Origin: Pseudonocardia sp.
GTDB lineage: Bacteria; Actinomycetota; Actinomycetes; Mycobacteriales; Pseudonocardiaceae
Direction of reading: 5' to 3'
Assembly: GCF_025965585.1 (NCBI RefSeq)
Contig: NZ_JAOPWR010000477.1
Location: 1 to 58,987 of the forward strand
DNA: 58,987 bases
Made by a program: the position numbers and the translations under genes. The notes under the pieces were generated by a model. It saw only the letters and a list, made by a program, of their open reading frames with translations. It was not told where the DNA came from and did not search any database. This document shows positions 32,276 through 40,323 of the stretch, piece by piece (the stretch's first letter is position 1; every line of letters starts with the position of its first letter).

Positions 32276-33985
32276 ATGAGATCGGTCGCGCTCTCCCCGC
32301 AGGCCCGTGAGGCCGCATTGGAGGCGATGGCGTCGACCGAACTCGACGTGCTGGTCGTCGGGGGCGGGGTCGTGGGCGCGGGAAGCGCCCTCGACGCCGC
32401 CACCCGCGGCCTGACCGTCGGGCTCGTCGAGGCCCGCGACTTCGCCTCCGGAACGTCGAGCCGCTCCAGCAAGCTCATCCACGGTGGCCTGCGCTACCTG
32501 GAGATGCTGGACTTCCGGCTCGTCGCCGAGGCACTGTCCGAGCGGGGGCTGCTGATCGAGAAGCTCGCCCCCCACCTGGTGCGTCCCGTGCCGTTCATCT
32601 ACCCGCTCAAGCACCACGTGTGGGAGCGGCTCTACGCGGGCAGCGGCGTGGCGCTCTACGACACGCTCGCCCGGCTCAGCGGCCACCGCGCAGGGCTGCC
32701 GCTGCACCGCCACCTCACACGCACCGGCGCCCGCCGGATCGTCCCGTCGCTGCGCAAGGACTCCCTCGTCGGCGCTCTGCAGTACTACGACGCGCAGGTC
32801 GACGACGCCCGGCACACGATGTTCCTCGCCCGCACCGCCGCGGCGTACGGCGCGCACGTGGCCAACCGGGCCCGTGTCACCGCGCTGCTGCGCGAGGGCG
32901 AGCGCGTCACGGGCGCGGAGGTGCACGACCAGGAGTCGGGGCGCACCTTCCGGGTGCGCGCCAAGCAGGTCATCAACGCCACCGGCGTGTGGACCGACGA
33001 GACGCAGAGCCTGGTCGGCGAGCGCGGCCAGTTCAAGGTCCGGGCCAGCAAGGGCATCCACCTCGTCGTGCCGCGCGACCGGATCCAGGGGGACTCGGGG
33101 CTGATCCTGCGCACCGAGAAGTCCGTGCTCTTCGTCATCCCGTGGGGCCGGCACTGGATCATCGGCACCACCGACACCGACTGGAGCCTCGACAAGGCCC
33201 ACCCGGCCGCGTCCGCCGCCGACATCGACTACCTGCTCGACCACGTCAACGCCGTGCTGGAGCAGCCGCTCACGCACGCCGACGTGGAGGGCGTGTACGC
33301 CGGGCTGCGGCCGCTGCTCTCGGGCGAGTCGGACTCCACGTCCAAGCTCTCGCGCGAGCACGCCGTCGCCCACACCGTGCCGGGGCTCGTGGTCGTCGCG
33401 GGCGGGAAGTACACCACCTACCGGATCATGGCCAAGGACGCCGTGGACGCGGCGGTGCACGGCCTGGACGCGAAGGTGCCGGTGTCGGTGACGGAGAACG
33501 TGCCGCTGCTGGGCGCCGAGGGCTACGACGCCATGAAGAACAACCGCTACCAGCTGGCCCAGCACTACGGGCTGCACGTGGCGCGGATCGAGCACCTGCT
33601 CGGCCGGTACGGGTCGCTGGTCGACGAGGTGCTCGACCTCGTCGCGGACGACCCGTCGCTCGGTGAGCCGCTGGCCGGCGCACCGGACTACCTGCGCGCC
33701 GAGATCGTCTACGCCGCGAAGGCCGAGGGTGCCCGGCACCTGGACGACCTCCTGGCCCGACGCACCCGCATCTCGATCGAGACGTTCGACCGCGGCGTGG
33801 GCGTGATGGAGGAGGCCGCGAAGCTGGCCGCCCCCGTCCTGGGCTGGAGCGACGAGCAGGTGGCGCGCGAGGTGGAGCACTACGGCAAGCGGGTCGACGC
33901 CGAGCGCGAGAGCCAGAAGATGCCCGACGACGAGACGGCCGACTCGGCCCGCCTCGGGGCACCCGAGGTGGTCCCGCTGCGGTAG
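32276..33985 (+). CDS. glpD: Aerobic glycerol-3-phosphate dehydrogenase
   Basis: A 569-residue FAD-dependent dehydrogenase of the GlpD/GlpA type. The FAD motif is DVLVVGGGVVGAGSALDAATRG. SSRSSKLIHGGLRYLE, QYYDAQVDDARHTMFLARTAAAYGA and VVVAGGKYTTYRIMAKDAVD are family blocks, and a C-terminal domain follows. It oxidises glycerol-3-phosphate to dihydroxyacetone phosphate and feeds electrons to the quinone pool at the inner face of the membrane. ATG 32276 follows GAGAGG by about nine bases. It ends the operon, ahead of a perfect 14-bp hairpin. Confidence 0.96.
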   Translation: MRSVALSPQAREAALEAMASTELDVLVVGGGVVGAGSALDAATRGLTVGLVEARDFASGTSSRSSKLIHGGLRYLEMLDFRLVAEALSERGLLIEKLAPHLVRPVPFIYPLKHHVWERLYAGSGVALYDTLARLSGHRAGLPLHRHLTRTGARRIVPSLRKDSLVGALQYYDAQVDDARHTMFLARTAAAYGAHVANRARVTALLREGERVTGAEVHDQESGRTFRVRAKQVINATGVWTDETQSLVGERGQFKVRASKGIHLVVPRDRIQGDSGLILRTEKSVLFVIPWGRHWIIGTTDTDWSLDKAHPAASAADIDYLLDHVNAVLEQPLTHADVEGVYAGLRPLLSGESDSTSKLSREHAVAHTVPGLVVVAGGKYTTYRIMAKDAVDAAVHGLDAKVPVSVTENVPLLGAEGYDAMKNNRYQLAQHYGLHVARIEHLLGRYGSLVDEVLDLVADDPSLGEPLAGAPDYLRAEIVYAAKAEGARHLDDLLARRTRISIETFDRGVGVMEEAAKLAAPVLGWSDEQVAREVEHYGKRVDAERESQKMPDDETADSARLGAPEVVPLR

Positions 33986-34001
33986 CCGCTCCGCCGCCCC
34001 T

Positions 34002-34038
34002 GCGCGGATATCGCGACCCCTGGCCGCGATATCCGCGC
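34002..34038. terminator. Bidirectional hairpin between convergent glpD and DyP genes
   Basis: GCGCGGATATCGCG (34002-34015) and CGCGATATCCGCGC (34025-34038) form a perfect 14-bp stem with a 9-base loop. It lies in the 60-bp gap between two convergent stops. No T-run follows on either strand, as is common for such GC-rich hairpins. Confidence 0.7.
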
Positions 34039-34045
34039 CCGCCAC

Positions 34046-35545
34046 CTACTTGAACGACCGGATCGCCGGGATCGAGGGGGCGAAGAAGTACTCGCCGCCC
34101 TCCATGTGCACGAACCGGTTGAGGTTCACGTTCGGCTTGCGGCCGAGATTCTTGGAGAACGGCGCCGCGCCCCGGAACGGGAGCACGTCGTTCGCCCCCT
34201 GGCCGATCAGCGGGTCCACACCGGATTCGGGCTGGACGAAGTCGGCGTCGTTGATCCAGAACCGCTGGACGAACTCGAACTGGTCGAAGAGATCGGTCAC
34301 GTAGCAGGCGAACAGCAGCCCCCGCTCCTCCGTCGTCGTCCCGGTCAGCGCTTCCTCCTGCTTCAGCTCCGGCCCGAAGGCGATGCCACGGCGCATCATG
34401 CGGTGGGTCTGGGTGAAGGCCTCCGCCCGGGGGACGTCGCCCGGCGCCGGGTCCACGTCGTGCCGGACGTCGTCGCGCGGATAGGCCTTGCGGATGTGGG
34501 CCCCCCACGGGCAGACCAGGCCCTCGCGGTCCCCGTCGAATTCGAAGGCGTTGACGTCGGGCGTCCCGTCGGCGGTCGACGGGTCGTCCGCGCGCGGAGC
34601 GTTGATCAGCGCCGCACCGCTCTTCCACCGGCCGACCATCTGCGCCCCGAGCAGGTCGGCCGACGCCGGGTCCGACGCCGCGGGGTCGATCTGCGACGCG
34701 GCCGCCTCCTTCACCGACAGATCGAACTCGGGCACCCTCTGCGCGAGCCGGCGGAACACCAGGAACGCGCCGTTGGCCATCAGCGGGATCGGCGGCTCCT
34801 GCACGGGCCCCTTGATCGTCAAGTCGGCGGCGGCAGGATCCTGCGCCGGATAGCCGAACAGGAACTCACCGGGCCAGAGCAGATCGCGGCCCGGTTCGGC
34901 CTGGTCGGGATCGGGGCCGACCGTGGGATCGAGGGCAGCCCCGGGGGCGATGCGACCACGCACGGCCGGCTGCGAGACACCGTCGGCGTAGCCGAAGTGC
35001 TCGTGCCCCGCCACCGGCTCCGGCCGCACGGTGCCGACCTCGGTGGCCACGTGGTCCCAGCCGTTGGCCCCGGCCGGGGCGAGTCGCAACGCGATCGTGT
35101 TGTCGACCTCGGCCTCGGTCGCGCCGGCGACGAGGAACACTCCGTGCACAGGATCGCCCCCCGGTCGCAGGACCTTCCACGTCGCGGGATCGGGGTCGGC
35201 GAGGTCGGTGGCACTCGCAGCCATGCCCTTGCCGAACGTCGAGTCGGAATCGAGACCGCCGACGCCGAGCGCTGCCAGGCCGGCCTGGGTGAACGCCACG
35301 TTCAGGCCGGGGGTCGAGAGCAGGGCGGTGCTGCCGGTCGCCTTCGACGCCGCCACCGCCGCCCGCTGGTCGAGGCAGTCCTGCATGCTGGTGATCTGCA
35401 GGTCGTGCAGGAACGCTGCGAATGCGGCGGAGTCGACGATGCGGAAGAACACCAGCTTCTCGGACTTCTTCAGCAGGCCGACGAGGATGTCGCCCTGGAT
35501 CTCGTCGGTCGGGAACAGGGGCTCCGCGGTGAGGTCGCGCGCCAT
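34046..35545 (-). CDS. DyP-type haem peroxidase
   Basis: A 499-residue dye-decolourising peroxidase. The distal motif GYADG (GxxDG; catalytic Asp) is in HFGYADGVSQP. The proximal haem His is in CPWGAHIRKAYPR. Arg in MMRRGIAFG and the C-terminal NRFVHMEGGEYFFAPS complete the site. No signal peptide or Tat motif is seen, so it is cytosolic or packaged. The length and inserts suggest the larger class (C/D) subfamily, active on phenols and dyes. No encapsulin gene is in the window. It stands alone, convergent with glpD. Confidence 0.92.
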   Translation of the reverse strand: MARDLTAEPLFPTDEIQGDILVGLLKKSEKLVFFRIVDSAAFAAFLHDLQITSMQDCLDQRAAVAASKATGSTALLSTPGLNVAFTQAGLAALGVGGLDSDSTFGKGMAASATDLADPDPATWKVLRPGGDPVHGVFLVAGATEAEVDNTIALRLAPAGANGWDHVATEVGTVRPEPVAGHEHFGYADGVSQPAVRGRIAPGAALDPTVGPDPDQAEPGRDLLWPGEFLFGYPAQDPAAADLTIKGPVQEPPIPLMANGAFLVFRRLAQRVPEFDLSVKEAAASQIDPAASDPASADLLGAQMVGRWKSGAALINAPRADDPSTADGTPDVNAFEFDGDREGLVCPWGAHIRKAYPRDDVRHDVDPAPGDVPRAEAFTQTHRMMRRGIAFGPELKQEEALTGTTTEERGLLFACYVTDLFDQFEFVQRFWINDADFVQPESGVDPLIGQGANDVLPFRGAAPFSKNLGRKPNVNLNRFVHMEGGEYFFAPSIPAIRSFK

Positions 35546-35624
35546 GGCCGTCCTTCTTCCTGTGCGAGGGATGCTCGTCAGGAGGAGCGGGGCCGGGCGC
35601 CCGAGATACGACGAGATGCCCGAC

Positions 35625-35630
35625 TACCGT
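35625..35630 (+). promoter_or_regulatory. -10 box of a leaderless transcript (dehydratase)
   Basis: TACCGT ends six bases before GTG 35637. Confidence 0.5.
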
Positions 35631-35636
35631 GGCCGT

Positions 35637-36635
35637 GTGGGCTCTCTGATCGACATCGAGGACATCCGCGCGGCGGCCGCCGCCATCGCCGGGCACGTGG
35701 TGCGCACCCCGGCCGTGGTCTCCCCCGGGCTGACGGCGCACCTCGGCATCCCGGTCACGGTCAAGCTGGAACTGTTGCAGCGCACCGGTTCCTTCAAGGC
35801 GCGCGGCGCGTTCCACAAGCTGCTCGGGCTGTCGGCGGCCGAGCGCGCGGCCGGGGTCGTGGCGGTCAGCGGCGGCAACCACGCCACTGCGCTCGCCGAC
35901 GCCGCCGGTGCGCTGGGCATCACCGCCACCGTCGTCATGCCGGAGTCCGCGCCGGCACGGGCGGCCGCGGCGGCGCGCGCCTCGGGCGCCGACGTCCGGC
36001 TGACCCCGGACATGCCCGGCGCGTTCGCGCTGATGGACGAGCTGGTGGCCGCCGGGAGCACGCTCGTGCACCCGTTCGACGACGCGGTGGTGATCGCCGG
36101 GCAGGGCACGGTCGGGCTGGAGTTCGCCGCTGACGCGCCCGAGGTCACCGACGTGCTCGTCAGCATCGGGGGCGGCGGGCTCATCGCGGGCGTCGCGTCG
36201 GCGTTCCACGCCCTCGCGCCGCACGTGCGGGTGTGGGGTGCGGAGACCGAGGGTGCCGACGCGATGACCCGTGCTCTGGCCGCGGGCGCGCCGGTGCCGA
36301 TGACGCCCACGTCGATCGTGAGCACGCTCAGCGCCCCGTACGTCTCGACGCTGACGCTCGAGCACGTCCGCGCGCTGGTGGAGGACGTGCTAGTCGTCCC
36401 CGACGCCGACGCCGTGCGCGGCAGCCTCACCCTCGCCGAGGAGGCCAAGGTGTGGGCCGAGCCCGCGGCCGGGTGCCTGGTGCCGGCCGCGATGCAGGTG
36501 CTGGACCACGTGGGCCCGGACGCCCACCTGGGTCTGGTGGTCTGTGGCGGCAACGTCACCGCCGCGGACGTCGCGGCATGGACCGAGCGCTTCGCCGCCA
36601 CACCCCTCCCGGCCCGCACACCCGCATCCCACTGA
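35637..36635 (+). CDS. Threonine/serine dehydratase-like PLP enzyme
   Basis: A 332-residue fold-type II PLP enzyme. The PLP Lys is in TGSFKARGAFHKL, the phosphate-binding loop is SIGGGGLIAG, and SGGNHATALADAAG holds the substrate loop. It lacks the C-terminal ACT domain of biosynthetic IlvA, so it is the short catabolic or racemase-like type. It deaminates threonine or serine to 2-oxobutyrate or pyruvate, or racemises serine. The start is GTG 35637, placed by the leaderless -10 box; an ATG at 35616 lies upstream of it and is less likely. Confidence 0.87.
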   Translation: MGSLIDIEDIRAAAAAIAGHVVRTPAVVSPGLTAHLGIPVTVKLELLQRTGSFKARGAFHKLLGLSAAERAAGVVAVSGGNHATALADAAGALGITATVVMPESAPARAAAAARASGADVRLTPDMPGAFALMDELVAAGSTLVHPFDDAVVIAGQGTVGLEFAADAPEVTDVLVSIGGGGLIAGVASAFHALAPHVRVWGAETEGADAMTRALAAGAPVPMTPTSIVSTLSAPYVSTLTLEHVRALVEDVLVVPDADAVRGSLTLAEEAKVWAEPAAGCLVPAAMQVLDHVGPDAHLGLVVCGGNVTAADVAAWTERFAATPLPARTPASH

Positions 36636-36703
36636 CCCGAGGCCTCCCAGCCCGGGTGATCAACGCCGCGGAAGGGGGGCGGGGCGCCCGCGTTGAGCCC
36701 GGT

Positions 36704-37758
36704 GTGCGCGCGGACGTGGTGGTGATCGGGGCCGGGCAGGCCGGGCTCTCGGCCGCGTACGGCCTGCGCCGGGCGGGGTTCGAGCCCGGCTCCGGGTTGG
36801 TGGTGCTCGACGGCGAGGACGGTCCCGGCGGGGCGTGGCGTCACCGCTGGCCGACGCTGCGGGTGGACACCACCCACCGCATCCACGGCCTCCCGGGCCT
36901 GCCGTTCGACCCGGACGACCCGACGCGGCCCGCCGCCGAGGTGGTACCCGCCTACTTCGCCGACTACGAGCGCACGTTCGACCTCCGGGTCCTGCGCCCC
37001 GTGCACGTCTCCGCCGTCCGCGACGCCGCCCCCGACCTGCTCGTCGAGACCGACCGTGGCACCTGGCGCGCCCGCGCCCTCATCAACGCGACCGGCACGT
37101 GGACCCGACCCTTCCGGCCGAGCTACCCGGGCCAGGAGACCTTCCGCGGCCGCCAGCTGCACCCGGCGCAGTACGGGGAGCCGACGAGTTCGCCGGACAG
37201 CGCGTGGTGGTGGTCGGCGGCGGGACGTCGGCGGTCCAGCTGCTGCTGGAGATCGCGCCCGTGGCCGCGGCCACGACGTGGGTGACCCGGCGGCCCCCGG
37301 TGTTCCGCGACGGGCCGTTCGACGCCGAGGCCGGGCGCGCCGCCGTCGCGCGGGTGGACGAGCGGGTGCGCGCGGGCCTGCCGCCGCAGAGCGTGGTGGG
37401 GGCGACGGGGCTGGCGCTGACACCGGCCGTGCGGGCCGCGCAGGAGGCCGGGGTGCTCGACCGGCGGCCGATGTTCGACCGCATCGAGCCCGACCGCGTG
37501 GTCTGGGCCGACGGCACGTCCGAGCCCGCCGACGTGATCCTCTGGGCCACCGGCTGGCGGGCGGCCCTGGGCCACCTCGCCCCGCTGGGCCTGCGGGGAC
37601 CGGGTGGAGGCATCGCGATGGACGGCACCCGCGTGCCGGCCGACCCGCGCATCCACCTCGTGGGCTACGGCCCCAGCGCGAGCACGATCGGCGCCGACCG
37701 GGCAGGCCGCGCCGCCGCCCACGAGGTGGCCGCGCTGCTGGCCGCCCCAGCGGCCTGA
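36704..37758 (+). pseudogene. FAD-dependent oxidoreductase (CzcO/flavin-monooxygenase-like) broken by a 1-nt frameshift
   Basis: The first part, from about GTG 36704, encodes VVVIGAGQAGLSAAYGLRRAGF (FAD motif) up to LHPAQY and uses one frame until base 37174. The remainder, GADEFAGQRVVVVGGGTSAVQLLLEI (NADPH motif) to the TGA at 37758, is one base out of frame. Family members read QY-Arg-GA(D/E)EFAGQ here, so a single base is missing in the run CGGGG at 37174-37178. Apart from this the protein is complete, about 350 residues. Either it is a recent pseudogene or a sequencing error in a G-run. The start is uncertain; GTG 36656 is the alternative. Confidence 0.8.
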
Positions 37759-37816
37759 GCGGCTCCCCCCTGGGTTCGCGCGATGACCGCCCGCCGGCTC
37801 GTGGTGGCCCGGGCCG

Positions 37817-38302
37817 TCAGCGTCCTGGGCCGGCCTGGGTGGCCGGCAGGTTCCGGTACTCACGGATGATCAGCACGATGATCGCCACGTCGAGTGCGGC
37901 GAGGAACGGCAGCAGTACCGACCCGGTCTGCGTGGCGCGGTATATCTCATAGACCACGAACGCGCCGAGCACCACCACGGCCACCGGGTAGGCCGGCCGG
38001 ATCCGGCGCAGCATCGCGGCCACCAGGACGAGCTTCACGATGCCGTGCAGGCCGAGGTAGAGCACAGCGAACGTCCTGTTGCCCGACACGAAATCGGCCG
38101 TGCCGGACACGAAGTGCGTGGCCAGCGAGCCGTCCGGCGGCCCGAGCAGATCGCGGGAGATCACGTCGTTGATCAGCGCCTGCACCGTGGCCGTCGGGAT
38201 GAGCAGCAGCACGATCGCGCCGATCAGCTCGATCGCGCCGTCGAGCCCCTTGACCGCGAGCGCGATCTTGAACAGCAGCTCGCCCCCGCGGCCCTCGGTC
38301 AT
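37817..38302 (-). CDS. DUF2127 integral membrane protein
   Basis: A 161-residue membrane protein with four hydrophobic segments (GAIELIGAIVLLLIPTATVQ; TFAVLYLGLHGIVKLVLVAAML; YPVAVVVLGAFVVYEIYRA; LLPFLAALDVAIIVLIIREY), matching the DUF2127 pattern. Function is not established. The start is ATG 38302, overlapping the stop of the beta-propeller gene as ATGA, so it is the third gene of the envelope operon. The upstream extension of the frame is only the tail of its neighbour. Confidence 0.83.
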   Translation of the reverse strand: MTEGRGGELLFKIALAVKGLDGAIELIGAIVLLLIPTATVQALINDVISRDLLGPPDGSLATHFVSGTADFVSGNRTFAVLYLGLHGIVKLVLVAAMLRRIRPAYPVAVVVLGAFVVYEIYRATQTGSVLLPFLAALDVAIIVLIIREYRNLPATQAGPGR

Positions 38303-39492
38303 CGCGTGATCCCGGTGTGTCCCAGCGAGTAGCGGCCCGGCTGAGGCCACACGCAGAGGCCGTGCGGGCCCTTACCCACGGGGATCTCCTTGATCAGATG
38401 GCCGTCGACGGTCGAGAGCACGTAGACGACGTTGTTGTAGCGGCCCGAGAGCCACAGCTGGCTTCCGTCGGCGGTCACGTTACCCATGTCGGGGCTGCCA
38501 CCGCCGGGGATCTTCCACTTCGTCAGGACCGCGCCCGTGTAGGCGTCGAGCACGCTGACGGCACCCTCCTTGCGGTCGGTGACGAACAGCCGCTTCGCGT
38601 CGCGCGACATGTAGAGCCCGTGCGCCCCGAGCCCGGTCGGGATCTCGCGCAGGACCTTGGTCGCGGCGCCGTCGAGCACCCACACACCGCCCTCCTGGCT
38701 GTCGGCGATGTAGAACACCGACCCGTCCGGGGCGAGCTTGATGTCCTGCGGGCCCATGACGAAGTGGCGAACGGGCATGTCGATCGTGCGCAGGAGCTTG
38801 CGGTTCACGGTGTCGATCACGGCGACCCGGCCGGCGAACTCGCAGGTGAACACGGCCGTGCGCCCATCGGGCATGAAGTCGGCGTGGTCTATGCCCGCGC
38901 AGTCGGGCACCAGCAGGGTGCTCTGCACCTTCCATGTGTGCGGGTCGTAGAACACGAGGCGCTTGCGCTCCTCGGCCACCGAGATCGCCGACTTCCCGTC
39001 GGGCGTGAAGTACATGTTGTAGGGGTCGACCACGGGGATGTTCGCGCCCGGCTTGCCCGTCTTCGGGTCGAACGGCGTGAGCTTGTTCGTGGTGTCGTCG
39101 CTCGCGTACAGCGTGGTCATGTCGTAGGACGGGATGACGTGCTGCAGCTCGCCGCCGAGCCGGTACCTGCCCACCACCGCGAACGTCGCCGGGTCGATCA
39201 CCCACACGTCGCCCGACTTGGTGTGCGGCACGTAGACAAGCGGCTTGGCCGCCTTGGCTGCGTCCGAGAGCATGTTCGCCCCGGCGTCGGCGTAGATGTC
39301 GTGCGGGTCGGTCACCGGAGGCATGCCGGGCAGCGGGACGCCGGGGGCTGGGGCGGGGGCGGGCGCGGCCCCGGTGATGACCGGCACCGGGGTCGTGACG
39401 CCGGAGGCGCCGCTGTCGGGGGCTCCCGAGCAGCCCGCGAGCAGCACGAGGGCGATGCCGAGCAGCGCTGCGCGACGGAAGGGCAGTGGCAC
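38299..39492 (-). CDS. Secreted beta-propeller lipoprotein (YncE-like)
   Basis: A 397-residue exported lipoprotein. The signal PFRRAALLGIALVLLAGC has the lipobox LAGC with the lipidated Cys at residue 21, and a Pro/Ala-rich linker follows. The rest is a YVTN/YncE-type beta-propeller with repeats such as DVWVIDPATFAVVGRYRLG, VAVIDTVNRKLLRTIDMP and VSVLDAYTGAVLTKWKIP, ending with NNVVYVLSTVDGHLIKEIPVG. Such propellers bind partners or cell-wall material. The start is GTG 39492 after GAGAGG about eight bases upstream. It lies between a Tat-exported deacetylase and a DUF2127 membrane protein in a tight operon. Confidence 0.87.
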   Translation of the reverse strand: MPLPFRRAALLGIALVLLAGCSGAPDSGASGVTTPVPVITGAAPAPAPAPGVPLPGMPPVTDPHDIYADAGANMLSDAAKAAKPLVYVPHTKSGDVWVIDPATFAVVGRYRLGGELQHVIPSYDMTTLYASDDTTNKLTPFDPKTGKPGANIPVVDPYNMYFTPDGKSAISVAEERKRLVFYDPHTWKVQSTLLVPDCAGIDHADFMPDGRTAVFTCEFAGRVAVIDTVNRKLLRTIDMPVRHFVMGPQDIKLAPDGSVFYIADSQEGGVWVLDGAATKVLREIPTGLGAHGLYMSRDAKRLFVTDRKEGAVSVLDAYTGAVLTKWKIPGGGSPDMGNVTADGSQLWLSGRYNNVVYVLSTVDGHLIKEIPVGKGPHGLCVWPQPGRYSLGHTGITR

Positions 39493-39503
39493 GGCGGTCC
39501 CTC

Positions 39504-40283
39504 TCAGGCGAACAGTCGGCCGGCGGTGACCGGCTTGAGGCCGCGGGCGGCCAGGTCGTCGAGCAGGCCGGGGAGCGCCTCGAGCGTGCCGGGGTGGCCC
39601 AGGTGCATGCTCACGACGTCGCCCGCGACGGCCGCGCGGAGGTTGCGGCGGATCGCGGCGGCGCCGGGGTCGGTGAAGTCGCGGGAGTCGACGTCGTAGG
39701 ACAGCACGTGCCGGTAGCCGGCCGCACCTGCGAGCTCCAGCACCTCCTTCGTCGCGTGCTGCGCCGCCGACGGCCGGAAGAAGTCGCCCGGCGACCCCGT
39801 CAGCGCGGCGAGCCGGTCGCGGCAGCGCTCGATCTCGGCCCGGACCCCCGACACGCTCAGCGTGGTCAGGTCGGGGTGTGACCACGTGTGGTTGCCCAGC
39901 TCGTGGCCGTGGTCCGTGACGACCTTGACGGCGTCCGGGTACTGCTGCAGCCACGTGCCGATCGCCAGCACGGTGACGGCGGCGCCCCGGTCGGAGAAGC
40001 CGGTGAGGACCTTCGTGGCGAGGTCGAGGTCACCGGCTCCGTGGAACGTCAGCGCCACCTCGGGACGACCCGACGTGGCGTGCACGAACTCCGTGGCGAT
40101 GCCGGTGAACGGCGCCGTGGTCGTGGGAGCAGCGGCGGCCGCGGCCGTCGTGGCCTCCGGAACGGGGGTGGTAGTCACCGGGGAGGCCGCGGGGGCCGGT
40201 GCCGCGCAGGCCCCCACCGCGGCCACCGGGACGGCGGCGAGGAAGGCACGCCGGGACAGCTCCGCGCGTCGATGGGTGCTCAC
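39504..40283 (-). CDS. Polysaccharide deacetylase (NodB) lipoprotein, Tat-exported
   Basis: A 259-residue protein. The N-terminus has a twin-arginine signal (SRRAFLAAVPVAAVGAC) that ends in a possible lipobox Cys. The NodB domain follows an Ala/Thr/Pro linker. Motif 2, NHTWSHPDL, has the metal-binding His pair; motif 1 is TFHGAGD instead of the usual TFDDG, so the catalytic base is altered. It would act on peptidoglycan or another wall glycan outside the membrane. The start is GTG 40283, eight bases after a TAGGGT box. It heads the operon with the propeller lipoprotein and the DUF2127 protein. Confidence 0.87.
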   Translation of the reverse strand: MSTHRRAELSRRAFLAAVPVAAVGACAAPAPAASPVTTTPVPEATTAAAAAAPTTTAPFTGIATEFVHATSGRPEVALTFHGAGDLDLATKVLTGFSDRGAAVTVLAIGTWLQQYPDAVKVVTDHGHELGNHTWSHPDLTTLSVSGVRAEIERCRDRLAALTGSPGDFFRPSAAQHATKEVLELAGAAGYRHVLSYDVDSRDFTDPGAAAIRRNLRAAVAGDVVSMHLGHPGTLEALPGLLDDLAARGLKPVTAGRLFA

Positions 40284-40291
40284 GGGCGCGG

Positions 40292-40297
40292 ACCCTA
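40292..40297 (-). promoter_or_regulatory. -10 box of a leaderless transcript (deacetylase operon)
   Basis: TAGGGT on the minus strand ends eight bases before GTG 40283. Confidence 0.45.
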
Positions 40298-40323
40298 CTG
40301 TGCGCCCCGACGTGGGAATTCCT

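Noticed and set aside
30710-34045. A 1111-codon open frame on the minus strand opposite glpK and glpD
   Set aside because: The plus strand encodes complete, unmistakable glycerol kinase and glycerol-3-phosphate dehydrogenase. The antisense frame is a by-product of high third-position GC.
37172-37180. Programmed ribosomal frameshift in the flavoprotein
   Set aside because: No slippery heptamer and downstream structure of a known type is seen, and the family does not use frameshifting; a lost base is simpler.
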